A stretch of DNA of 64,000 nt, from assembly GCF_901000735.1 (NCBI RefSeq), contig NC_081546.1, forward strand, positions 25,918,529 to 25,982,528, in the 5' to 3' direction. Numbering within the stretch: the stretch's first letter is position 1; every line of letters begins with the position of its first letter. Position numbers and translations under genes: made by a program. Under the pieces are notes generated by a model. The model was not told where the DNA came from and did no database searches. It saw only the letters and a program-made list of their open reading frames with translations. This DNA comes from Corylus avellana. Its lineage: Eukaryota > Streptophyta > Magnoliopsida > Fagales > Betulaceae. Shown one piece after another: positions 9,222 through 20,544 of the stretch.

Positions 9222-12200
9222 CAGTGGCAGATATACGTGGGGTGACCCGGGGGAGGGCGTCACTTGTAAAAGAAAATTTTAAAAAATTTCTTTAGTATTT
9301 TTTCAACAAAATTTTGTTACCGCCCTGCAATAAAAAAATAAAAAATAAATAAAAATAAAAAAAAAAGTTTAAATACTAAATACTCCTATGAGTTTCGTTA
9401 CTCTTTTTTTTTTTTTTTCTTTTTTAGTATTTGATTTTTATTACAGGGGGTCCTTATAGTTTTGATAATAGGCCAAATTAGGAGTCCTGCTATCAGGCTG
9501 CCAAGAGTTAAACAAGTGTATGCCAAAGTCTCATATGGCTTTATTAAAAAAAAATAAAAATAAAAAATAATTGTAGAAAAATCTCTCTCTTCCTAGTCGT
9601 GCTAGATTTTGTTATTTATTTATTTTTTGTTAAATTTTTATGAGTTAATATTTAGTTTCTAATGCCTCAAAATTTATTTTTGGATTTAAAACTAAAACCT
9701 AGGGGTGAAACGTTAACCGGCCCTTTAGGGATGGTATCACTTAAAAGAAATTTTATCATCCTAAATTTAGTGCTAATATCTCAAATTTAGTACTAATACC
9801 TTAAATTTGAATTTCCCTTTAATATCTCTCTTTTTCAATTTTTTTTTTTTTGTTTTTTTTTTTAAAAAAAGAGGTCAGATGTCTGACGCTTGGCTGCCTC
9901 ATGACAGCCGAAAATCTCAATTCCCAAATTAGTCTTTCTGTCAGTTGACCGTTAGTTAACTTAACAGAAATTCACATGGATCAATCATATGTTGACATGT
10001 GACACATACTTAAAATTTTTTTTAAAAAAAAAAACCAAAAAAAATAAAATTTGGGGTGGCTTCAGGGTGGCTCGACCACCCCCATGGAGACTAGGGGGTG
10101 GCCGAAACCACCCCCAATGGTGGTTGGTGGTTGGCTTCACACCCTAGACGGTGAAGGCCGCAAGGCCCGCAACTCGCAAGACTGAAGACTGCAAGAGCCT
10201 CTGGACAACGATCATCGATCGGCCACCCCCAACCACCATTGGGGATAGTTTCGGCCACCCCTAAACAGTGAGGGCCACAAGGCTCGCAACTCGCAAGACT
10301 GAAGAGTGCAAGAGCCTTTGGACAACGATCACCTATAGCACCTTGAATCCTTGATATATATATTTTTTGTTTGGATTTCGGGTGACTGGTGAGGTTCATA
10401 GTTTTCTGTTTCGGGATTTCTTTTATTTGGGTTTTGTTCATATTTTGTTAATTTGTTCGGATCCTTTGTATATATATTAGGTTGCTTAGAAAAGTGAGGA
10501 ATAATGGAAGATAAACAAATATTTTATTTTTTAGTTCTTACTTTGTTGCGCTGCACGCCTGTCGCCTGCACTGTGCGTGTTTTCGTGCTTTGTGCAGTCT
10601 GTGCGTACGGTGTAGAGTGTGGACCATTTCTTTGATATGATTTTGTATATATATATATATATATATATATTTGTAACACTGATCTTGTACATATTTCAAT
10701 AGTTGGTTGCTTAGAAGTTAGAAAAGTGAGAATGATTGGGCAAGGTGTGTTTATGGGATCAGGATTCCTGCAATGCCTTGGAAATTGCCAACCAAAACTT
10801 TTATATATCTAAGCCATAGAATAAGACACCTAAAAAGTGGGTGGCATTATTCCCGAGGTTGAAATTTGTTTTCTTCCAAAAGCTTGTTTTTTCCTTCTTC
10901 ATCTTTTCCTGAAAAAAAAAAAAAAAAAAACACCAAAACAGCTTTGACAACAAGCTTTTGCAACTGTTTCGGACAACTTGTGTGGATACAAGTGAACTTA
11001 ATCTGTTGAGCTTGAAATTAATCTTAATCAAATTTCATTCATCCTTCTGAAATAATCTGTTGAGCTTGAGATTCATCAAGGCAAGTGAATCAGTCACGTG
11101 AGCTTGATCATCTGAATCATTCAATTGAGCTTGAAATTCAAAATTAAGTGGTATCACTACACTTCAAGGATTTATAGTCCAGGGATTCTCAAATAAATTT
11201 CCAGCCAATAAATTTAAGTGAGATACGGGCAGATTTCGCACTGTAAATTGAGTTGTTACTTTACTCTAGAATCAAAATTTGAAATTATATTGCTATTGTT
11301 TGAAACTTTTTAGCCAAAACAAGAACTTGCAGACCATACTTAAATCTGCCCGTATCTCGCTTCCCACAGCCCCTGAATCAAGACTTGAGTCATACCCTTC
11401 AAGATCTGATTCTGTTACAACGACTACAGATCCATCATCAAATGCAACGAGATGTGGTGAAGCTGCTGATCTTGGACGTTGCCCATATCATCATCAAATA
11501 CCCAAATGAACAAAAAGGGGGAGGTCTATGGTATTTTAAGGCGTCGTTCGTGGTGGTCGGAAGAAGCCCTCAGTATGAGATCCGGTGAGAGGAGGCTCTC
11601 GGTGGCCCTCAATATGGTATTTTTAATTGGGCAATTTACTGAAATTTACAAACTCTAATGAATAATATGATTGATTGAAATTTTTGGAGCTTTTTGATCG
11701 ACATATATCTCTCATTTTTATCATTTTGTTTATCTTATTTTTAAAAAATATTGTTATTTTTTTTTGGTAAGGTATATTTTATATACTTTGAGATTTTGTC
11801 GAGCATCAACGAGTTTTAAAAGATTATTGTCAATTTCATGTTTGTTCTTCTTACTAATTCATTTTAGGCTTATAGCTATCGGAATATGCTACTAATTTTA
11901 TTATAATATCATTAGAGTATGTTTCATTTGCTTTTGTTAGTTTGAGAAGTATTCAAACTAATAGATAAATTAATTTTCAGGTTTCTGAAAAAACTTAAAT
12001 TACATCATGAGCAAGACAAAAACAATTTATGCATTTTTTAAGAAAAAAGATGTTAATTCAAATTTTAGGCACTTTGTATTTTGTATTTTCTTTTACTTTT
12101 ATACTAGTGCCTACATGGTAACTGATATATAAATTTAACATATATTTAAGAAGTTAGATAAATATGTTTTTTGTGATACATATATTGTGGTATAATTTCT

Positions 12201-12332
12201 TTTTATTTTATTGTATTTATAATATTATAATAAAAATATAATATATAAAGAGAATAAAAAAAATTATTTTATCATTATATTTTATTATTTTATTGATGTT
12301 TTTGGTAGAATGAATTCTTAAATTCGCCACTG
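9222..12332. mobile_element. Possible non-autonomous hAT-like element (copy A)
   Basis: The left end CAGTGGCAGATATACG and the right end (reverse complement CAGTGGCGAATTTAAG) share the CAGTGGC start common to plant hAT elements. GACCTGAT precedes the left end and GACCAGAT lies four or five T's past the right end, which would be an 8-bp duplication with one mismatch. No transposase frame is present in the 3.1 kb; the interior is AT-rich and holds a GC-rich palindromic block. The ends are short and imperfect, so the call is tentative. Confidence 0.4.
10041..10340. repeat. GC-rich palindromic block with a 117-bp tandem duplication (copy A)
   Basis: Alternating GGGTGGCC and GGCCACCCC motifs form inverted pairs around CCACCCCCAATGGTGG. 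Two units with a 117-bp period start at 10,148 and 10,265 and share GCAACTCGCAAGACTGAAGA and GACAACGATCA. Open frames across it are proline/glycine-rich by-products of the repeat. The equivalent in copy B is 16,338-16,700. Confidence 0.7.
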
Positions 12333-12655
12333 TTTTTGACCAGATATAATTGGCTTTCCTTATTATTATTTTTTTAAAATCTCTATTTGACTTTCATTTT
12401 AATCAAATTATACGTATTGTTGGAACTTAACCTAGCTAGCTGGACCAAAGAACGTGACCTTAATTTGGCCGTGACTGTGAGAAATCGACCTTCTAATTAT
12501 TCAAGCCAGAGGTGAAAAATCAACGTACGTGATTTTTGGAACTTAATTACTATGTTTTTCTATAGATTATTGGATATCCACCTAACCCACGTGATCATCT
12601 CCTGTTTGCTTTTCTGACATTCTTCTGTCAAATTATTTAAGAGTAGAATTACTAC

Positions 12656-13150
12656 AGCTATGTTTGGGGAGAGCAGGCCTGGCGCCAACTGACACGTGGC
12701 GCCAGAAAATAATTTTTTATTTTTTATTTTTTTAAATCAAAATATTAAAAAAAAAAAGGGAACGGTTACCCTTTAGAGGTGGTCGGACCACCCAAGGGGA
12801 GGCTGGGGGTGGTTTCGACCACCCGCCCGGCGGTATGGGGTGATTGAAACCACCCCGATGAGCAGATAAAACCACAAAACACCGGTTCCCACAGACCAAG
12901 GGGTGGCGGACCCACTTGCGCCAGTACGCGAGAAATTCGACCACCCCGGATCGACAGTTGGCTCGGTACCCCTTAACAAAAATGGGTAGTCCGTACCATT
13001 TTGTGGGGTGTTTGCAGGACCGCGATTTCCCACACCCTTTTTTTTTTTGGCAATTTTGATTTAAAAGATAAAAAATGACTACGGCGTACGTGGGTTAACT
13101 GCTTATACTGAACGATGCGGATTCGGAGTTCTGATCGCGGGGCTATTCTC
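12656..13150. mobile_element. About 0.5-kb insertion present only in copy A
   Basis: Copies A and B are collinear on both sides, but this stretch is absent from copy B at about 19,015. It lies between two CTAC tetramers (12,652-12,655 and 13,151-13,154), a possible short target duplication. It starts AGCTATGTTTGGGGAGAGCA, contains GGCGCCAACTGACACGTGGC (a palindrome around GGCGCC) and the GGTGG/CCACC palindromes also found at 10,041-10,340. No coding function. Confidence 0.6.
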
Positions 13151-13448
13151 CTACTGCTGCGAACCATCTCGTGATCATGTCGATATCACCATAATAGATC
13201 AGAATTATTATGATTTTTTTTTTTATCAACTTTTCTATTGGCAACGGAAAAAAAAAAAAAAAAAAAAAAAAAAAGAAGAAGCTCAAATTGAAAGAATCAA
13301 AGGCAGGGAGTACTAGCATTTAGTTCATTAATGGAAACCTTTTTTGTTCTAGGCTGTCAATGTCAAGTAAATATCACGCTCCAAAAGTCCAGACTTAACA
13401 AGAAAAAAACAAAAATAAATAAAAAAACAGAAACAAGTGGGGGTGTAA

Positions 13449-13548
13449 NNNNNNNNNNNNNNNNNNNNNNNNNNNNNNNNNNNNNNNNNNNNNNNNNNNN
13501 NNNNNNNNNNNNNNNNNNNNNNNNNNNNNNNNNNNNNNNNNNNNNNNN
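13449..13548. other. Assembly gap, 100 N
   Basis: It starts exactly where copy B carries a SINE insertion (equivalent position 19,297), so the break coincides with a repeat boundary. Confidence 0.99.
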
Positions 13549-14011
13549 TTTAAAAATAAAATAAAATTTTTGTTTTAAAAAAATATTATTTTTAAATTAA
13601 AATTTTTCCTTTTTTAAAAAAATCTTTTTTTTTTTTGAATTTATAGGGGTATTCTTGTCTTATTGAGAAATTTATAGGGGCATTTTTGTCTTATTGCTAG
13701 TCTTGGGAGAACATTGACAATATTTTAATAGTTTGGAAGGGACATTATCACAATTGAAAGTTTGGAAGGACATTATCAATTGGGTAATAGTTTGAGGAGA
13801 GTATATGGACTTTACCCTTTTTTCTTTTTCTTTTTTGATTTTTCTTGAACTTATATTCCCAACCGATATTCCTATATATATATATATATATATATATATG
13901 AGCTAGCTATCATTTTCATTGACGATAATTTGCTGTTATTATTGATGTCTTTTGACTCTTGTCGCTAGTCTTAGACTTGAGTTACATCATACATACAAAT
14001 TGTTTAAATTC
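13549..14011. other. AT-rich sequence left of duplicate segment B
   Basis: Not represented in copy A. It holds short imperfect repeats of TTTATAGGGG and GTTTGGAAGG and an (AT)n run at 13,877-13,899. No gene. Confidence 0.5.
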
Positions 14012-14262
14012 CAAAGCTGAAGGCATCTTGCAAAACCTTTTGAACAGTAAGTATACTCTAGACTAGATACCTTGCTTCTTGTCTTTTTCAGGTTGTGGTT
14101 TATAAGTAAAGTAATTAAATATTAATTAAACGATTAATTTTAACTTACACTTCTCAATCATATTTTAGAAGAAAATTGGGAGACATCTTGGGACAAATTT
14201 CTGTCCTTAAAATTGCTCCCCCACTAAACCACTGTACAAGAGAAAGTTGATATATATAAGAA

Positions 14263-14596
14263 GGGTAAAATATAGTTTACCTCCTTGAAGTTGCAGGAGT
14301 TTTTTAATTTTAACCCAAAAGTTTAAAAATTGGCAATTTATCCCCCTAAGTTTCAAAAATTGGCAATTTAAACCTTCCGTTACTAATTTTCTTTAAATTG
14401 GATGAAATTTTTTTAAAAAAAGCTTGAGGGTAATGATGTAATTTCATAGATTTTCATCCATTTAGACGGAAAAATTAAACGGAGGGTTTAAATTGCCCAT
14501 TTTTTAAACTTCAAGAGGTAGATTGCCAATTTTTGAACTTTGGAGTTAAAATTGAAAAACCCTTGAAACTTCAGAAGAGTAAACTGCATTTTCCCC
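14263..14596. mobile_element. Foldback MITE with 9-bp target duplication (copy B)
   Basis: Counterpart of 7,813-8,146 with the same ATATAAGAA target duplication. The insertion therefore predates the divergence of the two copies. Confidence 0.8.
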
Positions 14597-15029
14597 ATAT
14601 AAGAATAAAAGAGATGAATCATGAAAGTGGCCGAGTTGTCAAGTCCGGCATTTTTAGTGGTTTGTAATCAGAGACGGAGTCGAGAGCTAAAAATTTTAGT
14701 GGGCCGAGGCTAATAGACAAAAAAATAATAATAATAATAAATAAAAAAATTGATCTTATGAATTTTTTTTTTTTTTTTCTTTGGATTGGGAGCCCCTACA
14801 CCAGCCACCCCAATTCCGTCTTCGTTTGTATTTTTTTTGGTGAGTGTTTTTTTAACCCACAACAAACCAAAGTTAACAAACACACAACCTAAATAAAAAA
14901 GTAACCACCAACGGTAACTTTTGTGGCACATTAACCGTATATAACAGCCTCTCATGGTTCTCAACGAAATTATACGAGAAAAAAAGAGAAACATATATAT
15001 ATATATATATATAAAGGTATGTTACGTAC

Positions 15030-15224
15030 TTGCATTCTCATAAAAAGATCAGCGCTTTGTTTCATCAAAAAACGATTATTCTTGAAGTCGTGGCGGGCCT
15101 TATCAACTTGAGCAAGTTCTTCGGGAGTGCCAGCGTCAGGGTCGAATTCCCAGTGTTGCCGGCCGACGAAGTTGTTTAAGCTGACAAGCCCTGGCCCTCC
15201 TTCGGCTATCTTCAACTTCCACAT
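15030..15224 (-). CDS. Oxidosqualene cyclase, first exon only (copy B)
   Basis: Same 65-codon exon as 8,580-8,774, with two visible base differences: one silent and one Glu-to-Asp change (QVEKAR to QVDKAR). The donor CAA|GTACGT is kept. The roughly 1.5 kb downstream to the gap at 13,548 holds a MITE and AT-rich sequence but no second exon. Family knowledge says this exon encodes the extreme N-terminus of triterpene cyclases; catalytic residues lie in exons not present. An intact frame in both copies argues against long decay, so the remainder of the gene may lie elsewhere in the genome or beyond the gap. Confidence 0.85.
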
Positions 15225-15975
15225 CCTCTATATATATTAATGTAACAAATATTAACCGACAATACTACTCAGACATGCAACATGATTTTCAAGTATATAT
15301 ATATATATATATATATATGAAACAAGAGATCGTTTGCAGCAAAGAAAAAAACATGGTAAAAGAAGTTAGCCCTTGGGAGGCACCTTGAAAGTGAGTTTGT
15401 TCCCCTGAGAGAAACAAAAGGGTGGATACGTGTAGAGAAAAGAACACTTAACTGAGATGAAAGATAGGCAGTGGAGTCTCCTGTGCGTGTATATATATAT
15501 ATATATATAAGGAGAGAGCAATCTAGCTCCAAGACAAGCTTAACAATAAGAGAGTTGACCGACTTTGCAAAACTATTAACGTAACTTCGTGTTTAATAAA
15601 CTCAAATTTTCTAATTCTGGACAAATTGTTGTCTTCCTCTACCACCAATTATTGCTGTTGACCGACCTGATCAGTGGCAGATATACGTGGGGTGACCCGG
15701 GGGAGGGCGTCACTTGTAAAAGAAAATTTTAAAAAATTTCTTTGGTATTTTTTCAACAAAATTTTGTTACCGCCCATTAATAAAAAATAAATTAAAAAAA
15801 AAAAGAGGTTAAATACTAAATACTCCTATGAGTTTGGTTACTTTTTTTTTTTTTCTTTTTTAGTATTTGATTTTTATTACAGGAGGTCATTATAGTTTTG
15901 ATAATAGGTCAAATTAGGAGTCTTGCTATCAGGCTGCCAAGAGTTAAACAAGTGTATGCCAAAGTCTCATATGGC

Positions 15976-16286
15976 NNNNNNNNNNNNNNNNNNNNNNNNN
16001 NNNNNNNNNNNNNNNNNNNNNNNNNNNNNNNNNNNNNNNNNNNNNNNNNNNNNNNNNNNNNNNNNNNNNNNNNNNNNNNNNNNNNNNNNNNNNNNNNNNN
16101 NNNNNNNNNNNNNNNNNNNNNNNNNNNNNNNNNNNNNNNNNNNNNNNNNNNNNNNNNNNNNNNNNNNNNNNNNNNNNNNNNNNNNNNNNNNNNNNNNNNN
16201 NNNNNNNNNNNNNNNNNNNNNNNNNNNNNNNNNNNNNNNNNNNNNNNNNNNNNNNNNNNNNNNNNNNNNNNNNNNNNNNNNNNNNN
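15976..16286. other. Assembly gap, 311 N
   Basis: Sized gap inside duplicate segment B, next to the GC-rich palindromic block. The bridging sequence in copy A suggests a true length nearer 443 bp. Confidence 0.99.
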
Positions 16287-16337
16287 AATCATATGTTGAC
16301 ATGTGACACATACTTAAAATTTTTTTAAAAAAAAAAA

Positions 16338-16700
16338 TTTTGGGGTGGCCGGAACCACCCCCAATGGTAATTGGGGGTGGCTTCGGGGTGGCTCGGCCAC
16401 CTCCATGGAGACTAAGGGGTGGCCGAAACCATCCCCAATGGTGGTTGGGGGTGGCTTCGGCCACCCCCAACTACCATTGGGGGCGATTTCGGCCACACCC
16501 TAGACGGTGAAGGCCGCAAGGCCCGCAACTCGCAAGACTGAAGACTGCAAGAGCCTCTAGACAACGATCGTCGATCGGCCACCCCCAACCACCATTGGGG
16601 ATAGTTTCGGCCACCCCTAAACAGTGAGGGCCACAAGGCTCGCAACTCGCAAGACTGAAGAGTGCAAGAGCCTTTGGACAACGATCACCGATGGCACCTT
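16338..16700. repeat. GC-rich palindromic block with 117-bp tandem duplication (copy B)
   Basis: The same block as 10,041-10,340 with extra GGTGGCC/GGCCACC repeats at 16,340-16,500. The tandem units start at 16,504 and 16,621. Confidence 0.7.
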
Positions 16701-17001
16701 GAATCCTTGATATATATATTTTTTGTTTGAATTGCGGGTGACTGGTGAGGTTCATAGTTTTCTGTTTCGGGATTTCTTTTATTTGGGTTTTGTTCATATT
16801 TTGTTAATTTATTCAGATCTGATCTTTGTATATATTAGGTTGCTTAGAAAATTGAGGAATAATGGAAGATAAACAAATATTTTATTTTTTAGTTCTTACT
16901 TTGTTGCGCTGCACGCCTGTCGCCTGCACTGTGCGTATTTTCGTGCTTTGTGCAGTCTGTGCGTACGGTGTAGAGTGTGGACCATTTCTTTGATATGATT
17001 T

Positions 17002-17036
<35 letters not shown>

Positions 17037-19297
17037 AACACTGATCTTGTACATATTTCAATAGTTGGTTGCTTAGAAGTTAGAAAAGTGAGAATGATTG
17101 GGCAAGGTGTGTTTATGGGATCAGGATCCCGGCAATGCCTTGGAAATTGCCAACCGACACTTTTATATATCTAAGCCATAGAATAAGACACCTAAAAAGT
17201 GGGTGGCATTATTCCCGAGGTTGAAATTTGTTTTCTTCCAAAAGCTTGTTTTTTCCTTCTTCATCTTTTCCTGAAAAAAAAAAAAAAAAAAACACCAAAA
17301 CAGCTTTGACAACAAGCTTTTGCAACTGTTTCGGACAACTTGTGTGGATACAAGTGAACTTAATCTGTTGAGCTTGAAATTAATCTTAATCAAATTTCAT
17401 TCATCCTTCTGAAATAATTCGTTGAGCTTGAGATTCATCAAGGCAAGTGAATCAGTCACGTGAGCTTGATCCTCTGAATCATTCAATTGAGCTTGAAATT
17501 CAAAATTAAGTGGTATCACTACACTTCAAGGATTTATAGTCTAGGGATTCTCAAATAAATTTCCAGCCAATAAATTTAAGTGAGATACGGGCAAATTTCG
17601 CCCTGTAAATTGAGTTGTTACTTTACTCTAGAATCAAAATTTGAAATTATATTGCTATTGTTTGAAACTTTTTAGCCAAAACAAGAACTTGCAGACCATA
17701 CTTAAATCTGCCCGTATCTCGCTTCCCACAGCCCCTGAATCAAGACTTGAGTCATACCCTTCAAGATCTGATTCTGTTACAATGACTACAGATCCATCAT
17801 CAAATGCAACGAGATGTGGTGAAGCTGCTGATCCTGGACGTTGCCCATATCATCATCAAATACCCAAATGAACAAAAAGGGGGAGGTCTATGGTATTTTA
17901 AGGCGTCGTTCGTGGTGGTCGAAAGAAGCCCTCAGTATGAGATCCGGTGAGAGGAGGCTCTCGGTGGCCCTCAGTATGGTATTTTTAATTGGGCAATTTA
18001 CTGAAATTTACAAACTCTAATGAATAATATGATTGATTGAAATTTTTGGAGCTTTTTGATCGACACATATCTCTCATTTTTATCATTTTGTTTATCTTAT
18101 TTTTAAAAAATATTGTTTTTTTTTTTTTGTAAGATATATTTTATATACTTTGAGATTTTGTCGAGCATCAACGAGTTTTAAAAGATTATTGTCAATCTCA
18201 TGTTTGTTCTTTTTACTAATTCATTTTAGGCTTATAGCTATCGGAATATGCTACTAATTTTATTATAATATCATTAGAGTATGTTTCATTAGCCTTTGTT
18301 AGTTTGAGAAGTATTCAAACTAATAGATAAATTATTTTTCAGGTTTCTGAAAAAACTTAAATTACATCATGAGCAAGACAAAAACAATTTATGCATTTTT
18401 TAAGAAAAAAGATGTTAATTCAAATTTTAGGCACTTTGTATTTTGTATTTTCTTTTACTTTTATACTAGTGCCTACATGGTAACTGATATATAAATTTAA
18501 CATATATTTAAGAAGTTAGATAAATATGTTTTTTGTGATACATATATTGTGGTATAATTTCTTTTTATTTTATTGTATTTATAATATTATAATAAAAATA
18601 TAATATATAAAGAGAATAAAAAAAATTATTTTATCATTATATTTTATTATTTTATTGATGTTTTTGGTAGAATGAATTCTTAAATTCGCCACTGTTTTTG
18701 ACCAGATATAATTGGCTTTCCTTATTATTATTTTTTTAAAATCTCTATTTGACTTTCATTTTAATCAAATTATACGTATTGTTGGAACTTAACCTAGCTA
18801 GCTGGACCAAAGAACGTGACCTTAATTTGGCCGTGACTGAGAAATCGACCTTCTAATTATTCAAGCCAGAGGTGAAAAATCAACGTACGTGATTTTTGGA
18901 ACTTAATTACTATGTTTTTCTATAGATTATTGGATATCCACCTAACCCACGTGATCATCTCCTGTTTGCTTTTCTGACATTCTTCTGTCACATTATTTAA
19001 GAGTAGAATTACTACGAGACCACTCTCGATCATATCTGATATCACCATGTCGTCATAATTATTATGATTTTTTTTTTTATCAACTTTTCTATTGGCAACT
19101 TGAAAAAAAAAAAAAAAAAAAAAGAAGAAGCTCAAATTGAAAGAATCAAAGGCAGGGAGTACTAGCATTTAGTTCATTAATGGAAACCTTTTTTGTTCTA
19201 GGCTGTCAATGTCAAGTAAATATCACGCTCCAAAAGTCCAGACTTAACAAGAAAAAAACAAAAATAAATAAAAAAACAGAAACAAGTGGGGGTGTAA

Positions 19298-19343
19298 CGA
19301 ATCCCCCTCCCCCCTCTTGTGTGGACATGTCAAAAAAAAAAAA
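19298..19343 (+). mobile_element. 5'-truncated tRNA-derived SINE
   Basis: A 46-bp piece with the SINE 3' part (CGAATCCCCCTCCC, GTGTGGACATGTC, poly(A)). It is flanked by a perfect 14-bp target duplication, AAGTGGGGGTGTAA, at 19,284-19,297 and 19,344-19,357. Box A is missing. Confidence 0.8.
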
Positions 19344-19357
19344 AAGTGGGGGTGTAA

Positions 19358-20544
19358 TGTAAGTAGTATATATATATATATATACTAAACAAGAACAGAA
19401 TTAAATAAGGGTTGCCGCAAGAGCCCTAATTAAGCGGTTCGAATTCTTTTAGGCGTAAACAATTTTTTGATGCTATGACCATTGACAAAGTCAGAATCTT
19501 AACTGACCATCTAGGATTTGTCCAACAGAAATAAATATTAAGTGGCTATTCCTTGAAGAAATTTTCCATCATTAAAAACAAAAGAAAAAATCATAGAGTA
19601 ATCATAGTCGCCGATTATGAAAGGTGGTTTTTTACAATTTACTTGTTATTCTTAGACTTCAGTGTTTTAATTTATTGTTAGAGATATACACAGAATACTT
19701 AATACCTCGATCTTATGCACCAAAATTGTAAAGAACCACGTTACCAACGTTCACTATTAAAAACGCCTAGGCAAGATAACCATGCATGCCTATAGGTTGG
19801 ATTAGTCAAATAGAATAAATCTCATATTCTATGCTAAAATTGAGTGACTAGAGAATAAATCTCACACCTGCATATGAGTGCCTTTTTTTAAAAAAAAAAA
19901 AAACATAAAAATAAAAAAAAGTGTTATTCATTTTCATAATTTTTTTTTTCAAAAAAAATGATTTTTCTTTTTTTTTTTTTTTTTTTTATTCTTTAGATTT
20001 TTTTTATATATAATTTTAATTTTTTTTTTTATTTTATAAAGTATACTTTTGTTATTGAATTAAGGACATTTGACAATTGTTTTTGATAGTTTAGACAGGA
20101 CTACTCACTTGGGTCTAGAGTGGGCTGACCTCATGGGTCCGGTCCAATAGCATGGTCCGGGCCAACTTACTTGGGCCAGCCAGCGGGCTCGTTCGGGCCA
20201 AGCTAATTCAGTTAAGAAACCCACCGGGTCCGAAGCCCACCGCCGTGCGTTTCTCTGCGGCTCATGGCGGTGCGATACCACGGTGGCGCATGCTTGTGGC
20301 TCAGCCTACACACAGCAGGCCGTCTGCTCCACTCTAGAAGTTCAGCCGCTGCTGGCACAGCGTTGACATGGCAGATGCACAGTAGTGATGGGAATTATCA
20401 ACCCTCGGAAAAAAAAAAAAAAATCACAGGAATAGAATATTGGATACCTCGTATGCGCGGAAATTGGATTTTATGCAGTTTTTCCACGTGCTTTTAGTCC
20501 TGATTCGCCAGTCTAAGTGTCGTACACACCGAGAAAACCCGACC
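19358..20544. other. Intergenic sequence with low-complexity T tracts and a GC-richer patch
   Basis: Long poly(T)/poly(A) tracts occupy 19,887-20,035. A GC-richer patch at about 20,100-20,420 has repeated GGGCCAAG/GGGTCC words and no sustained convincing frame. It may be a remnant of an older retroelement interior, but I cannot assign it. Confidence 0.4.

Larger units (their letters stand above)
7562..13448. repeat. Duplicate segment A, probable alternate haplotype of 14,012-19,297
   Basis: The whole stretch between two 100-N gaps aligns to an internal part of the next contig: 7,562 matches 14,012 and 13,448 matches 19,297. Differences are scattered substitutions, small indels and one insertion of about 0.5 kb at 12,656-13,150. 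A contig fully contained in its neighbour is the usual signature of an unmerged allelic contig, although a true tandem duplication cannot be excluded from sequence alone. Confidence 0.85.
15672..18694. mobile_element. Possible hAT-like element (copy B)
   Basis: Same terminal CAGTGGC motifs and flanks as 9,222-12,332; interrupted by the 311-N gap. No transposase. Confidence 0.4.
14012..19297. repeat. Duplicate segment B
   Basis: The counterpart of 7,562-13,448, embedded in a contig that continues on both sides, so this is probably the primary-haplotype version. It carries an internal 311-N gap (15,976-16,286); the matching sequence in copy A (9,540-9,982) is 443 bp. Confidence 0.85.

Noticed and set aside
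10091..10441. 116-codon frame with repeated CGPH/CGLH words (also 16,471-16,797)
   Set aside because: A by-product of the 117-bp tandem repeat and GC-rich palindromes; no recognisable protein.
7562..19297. Genuine tandem duplication of a cyclase gene cluster
   Set aside because: Gap placement and full containment of one copy fit an unmerged haplotype better; only exon 1 is present in each.
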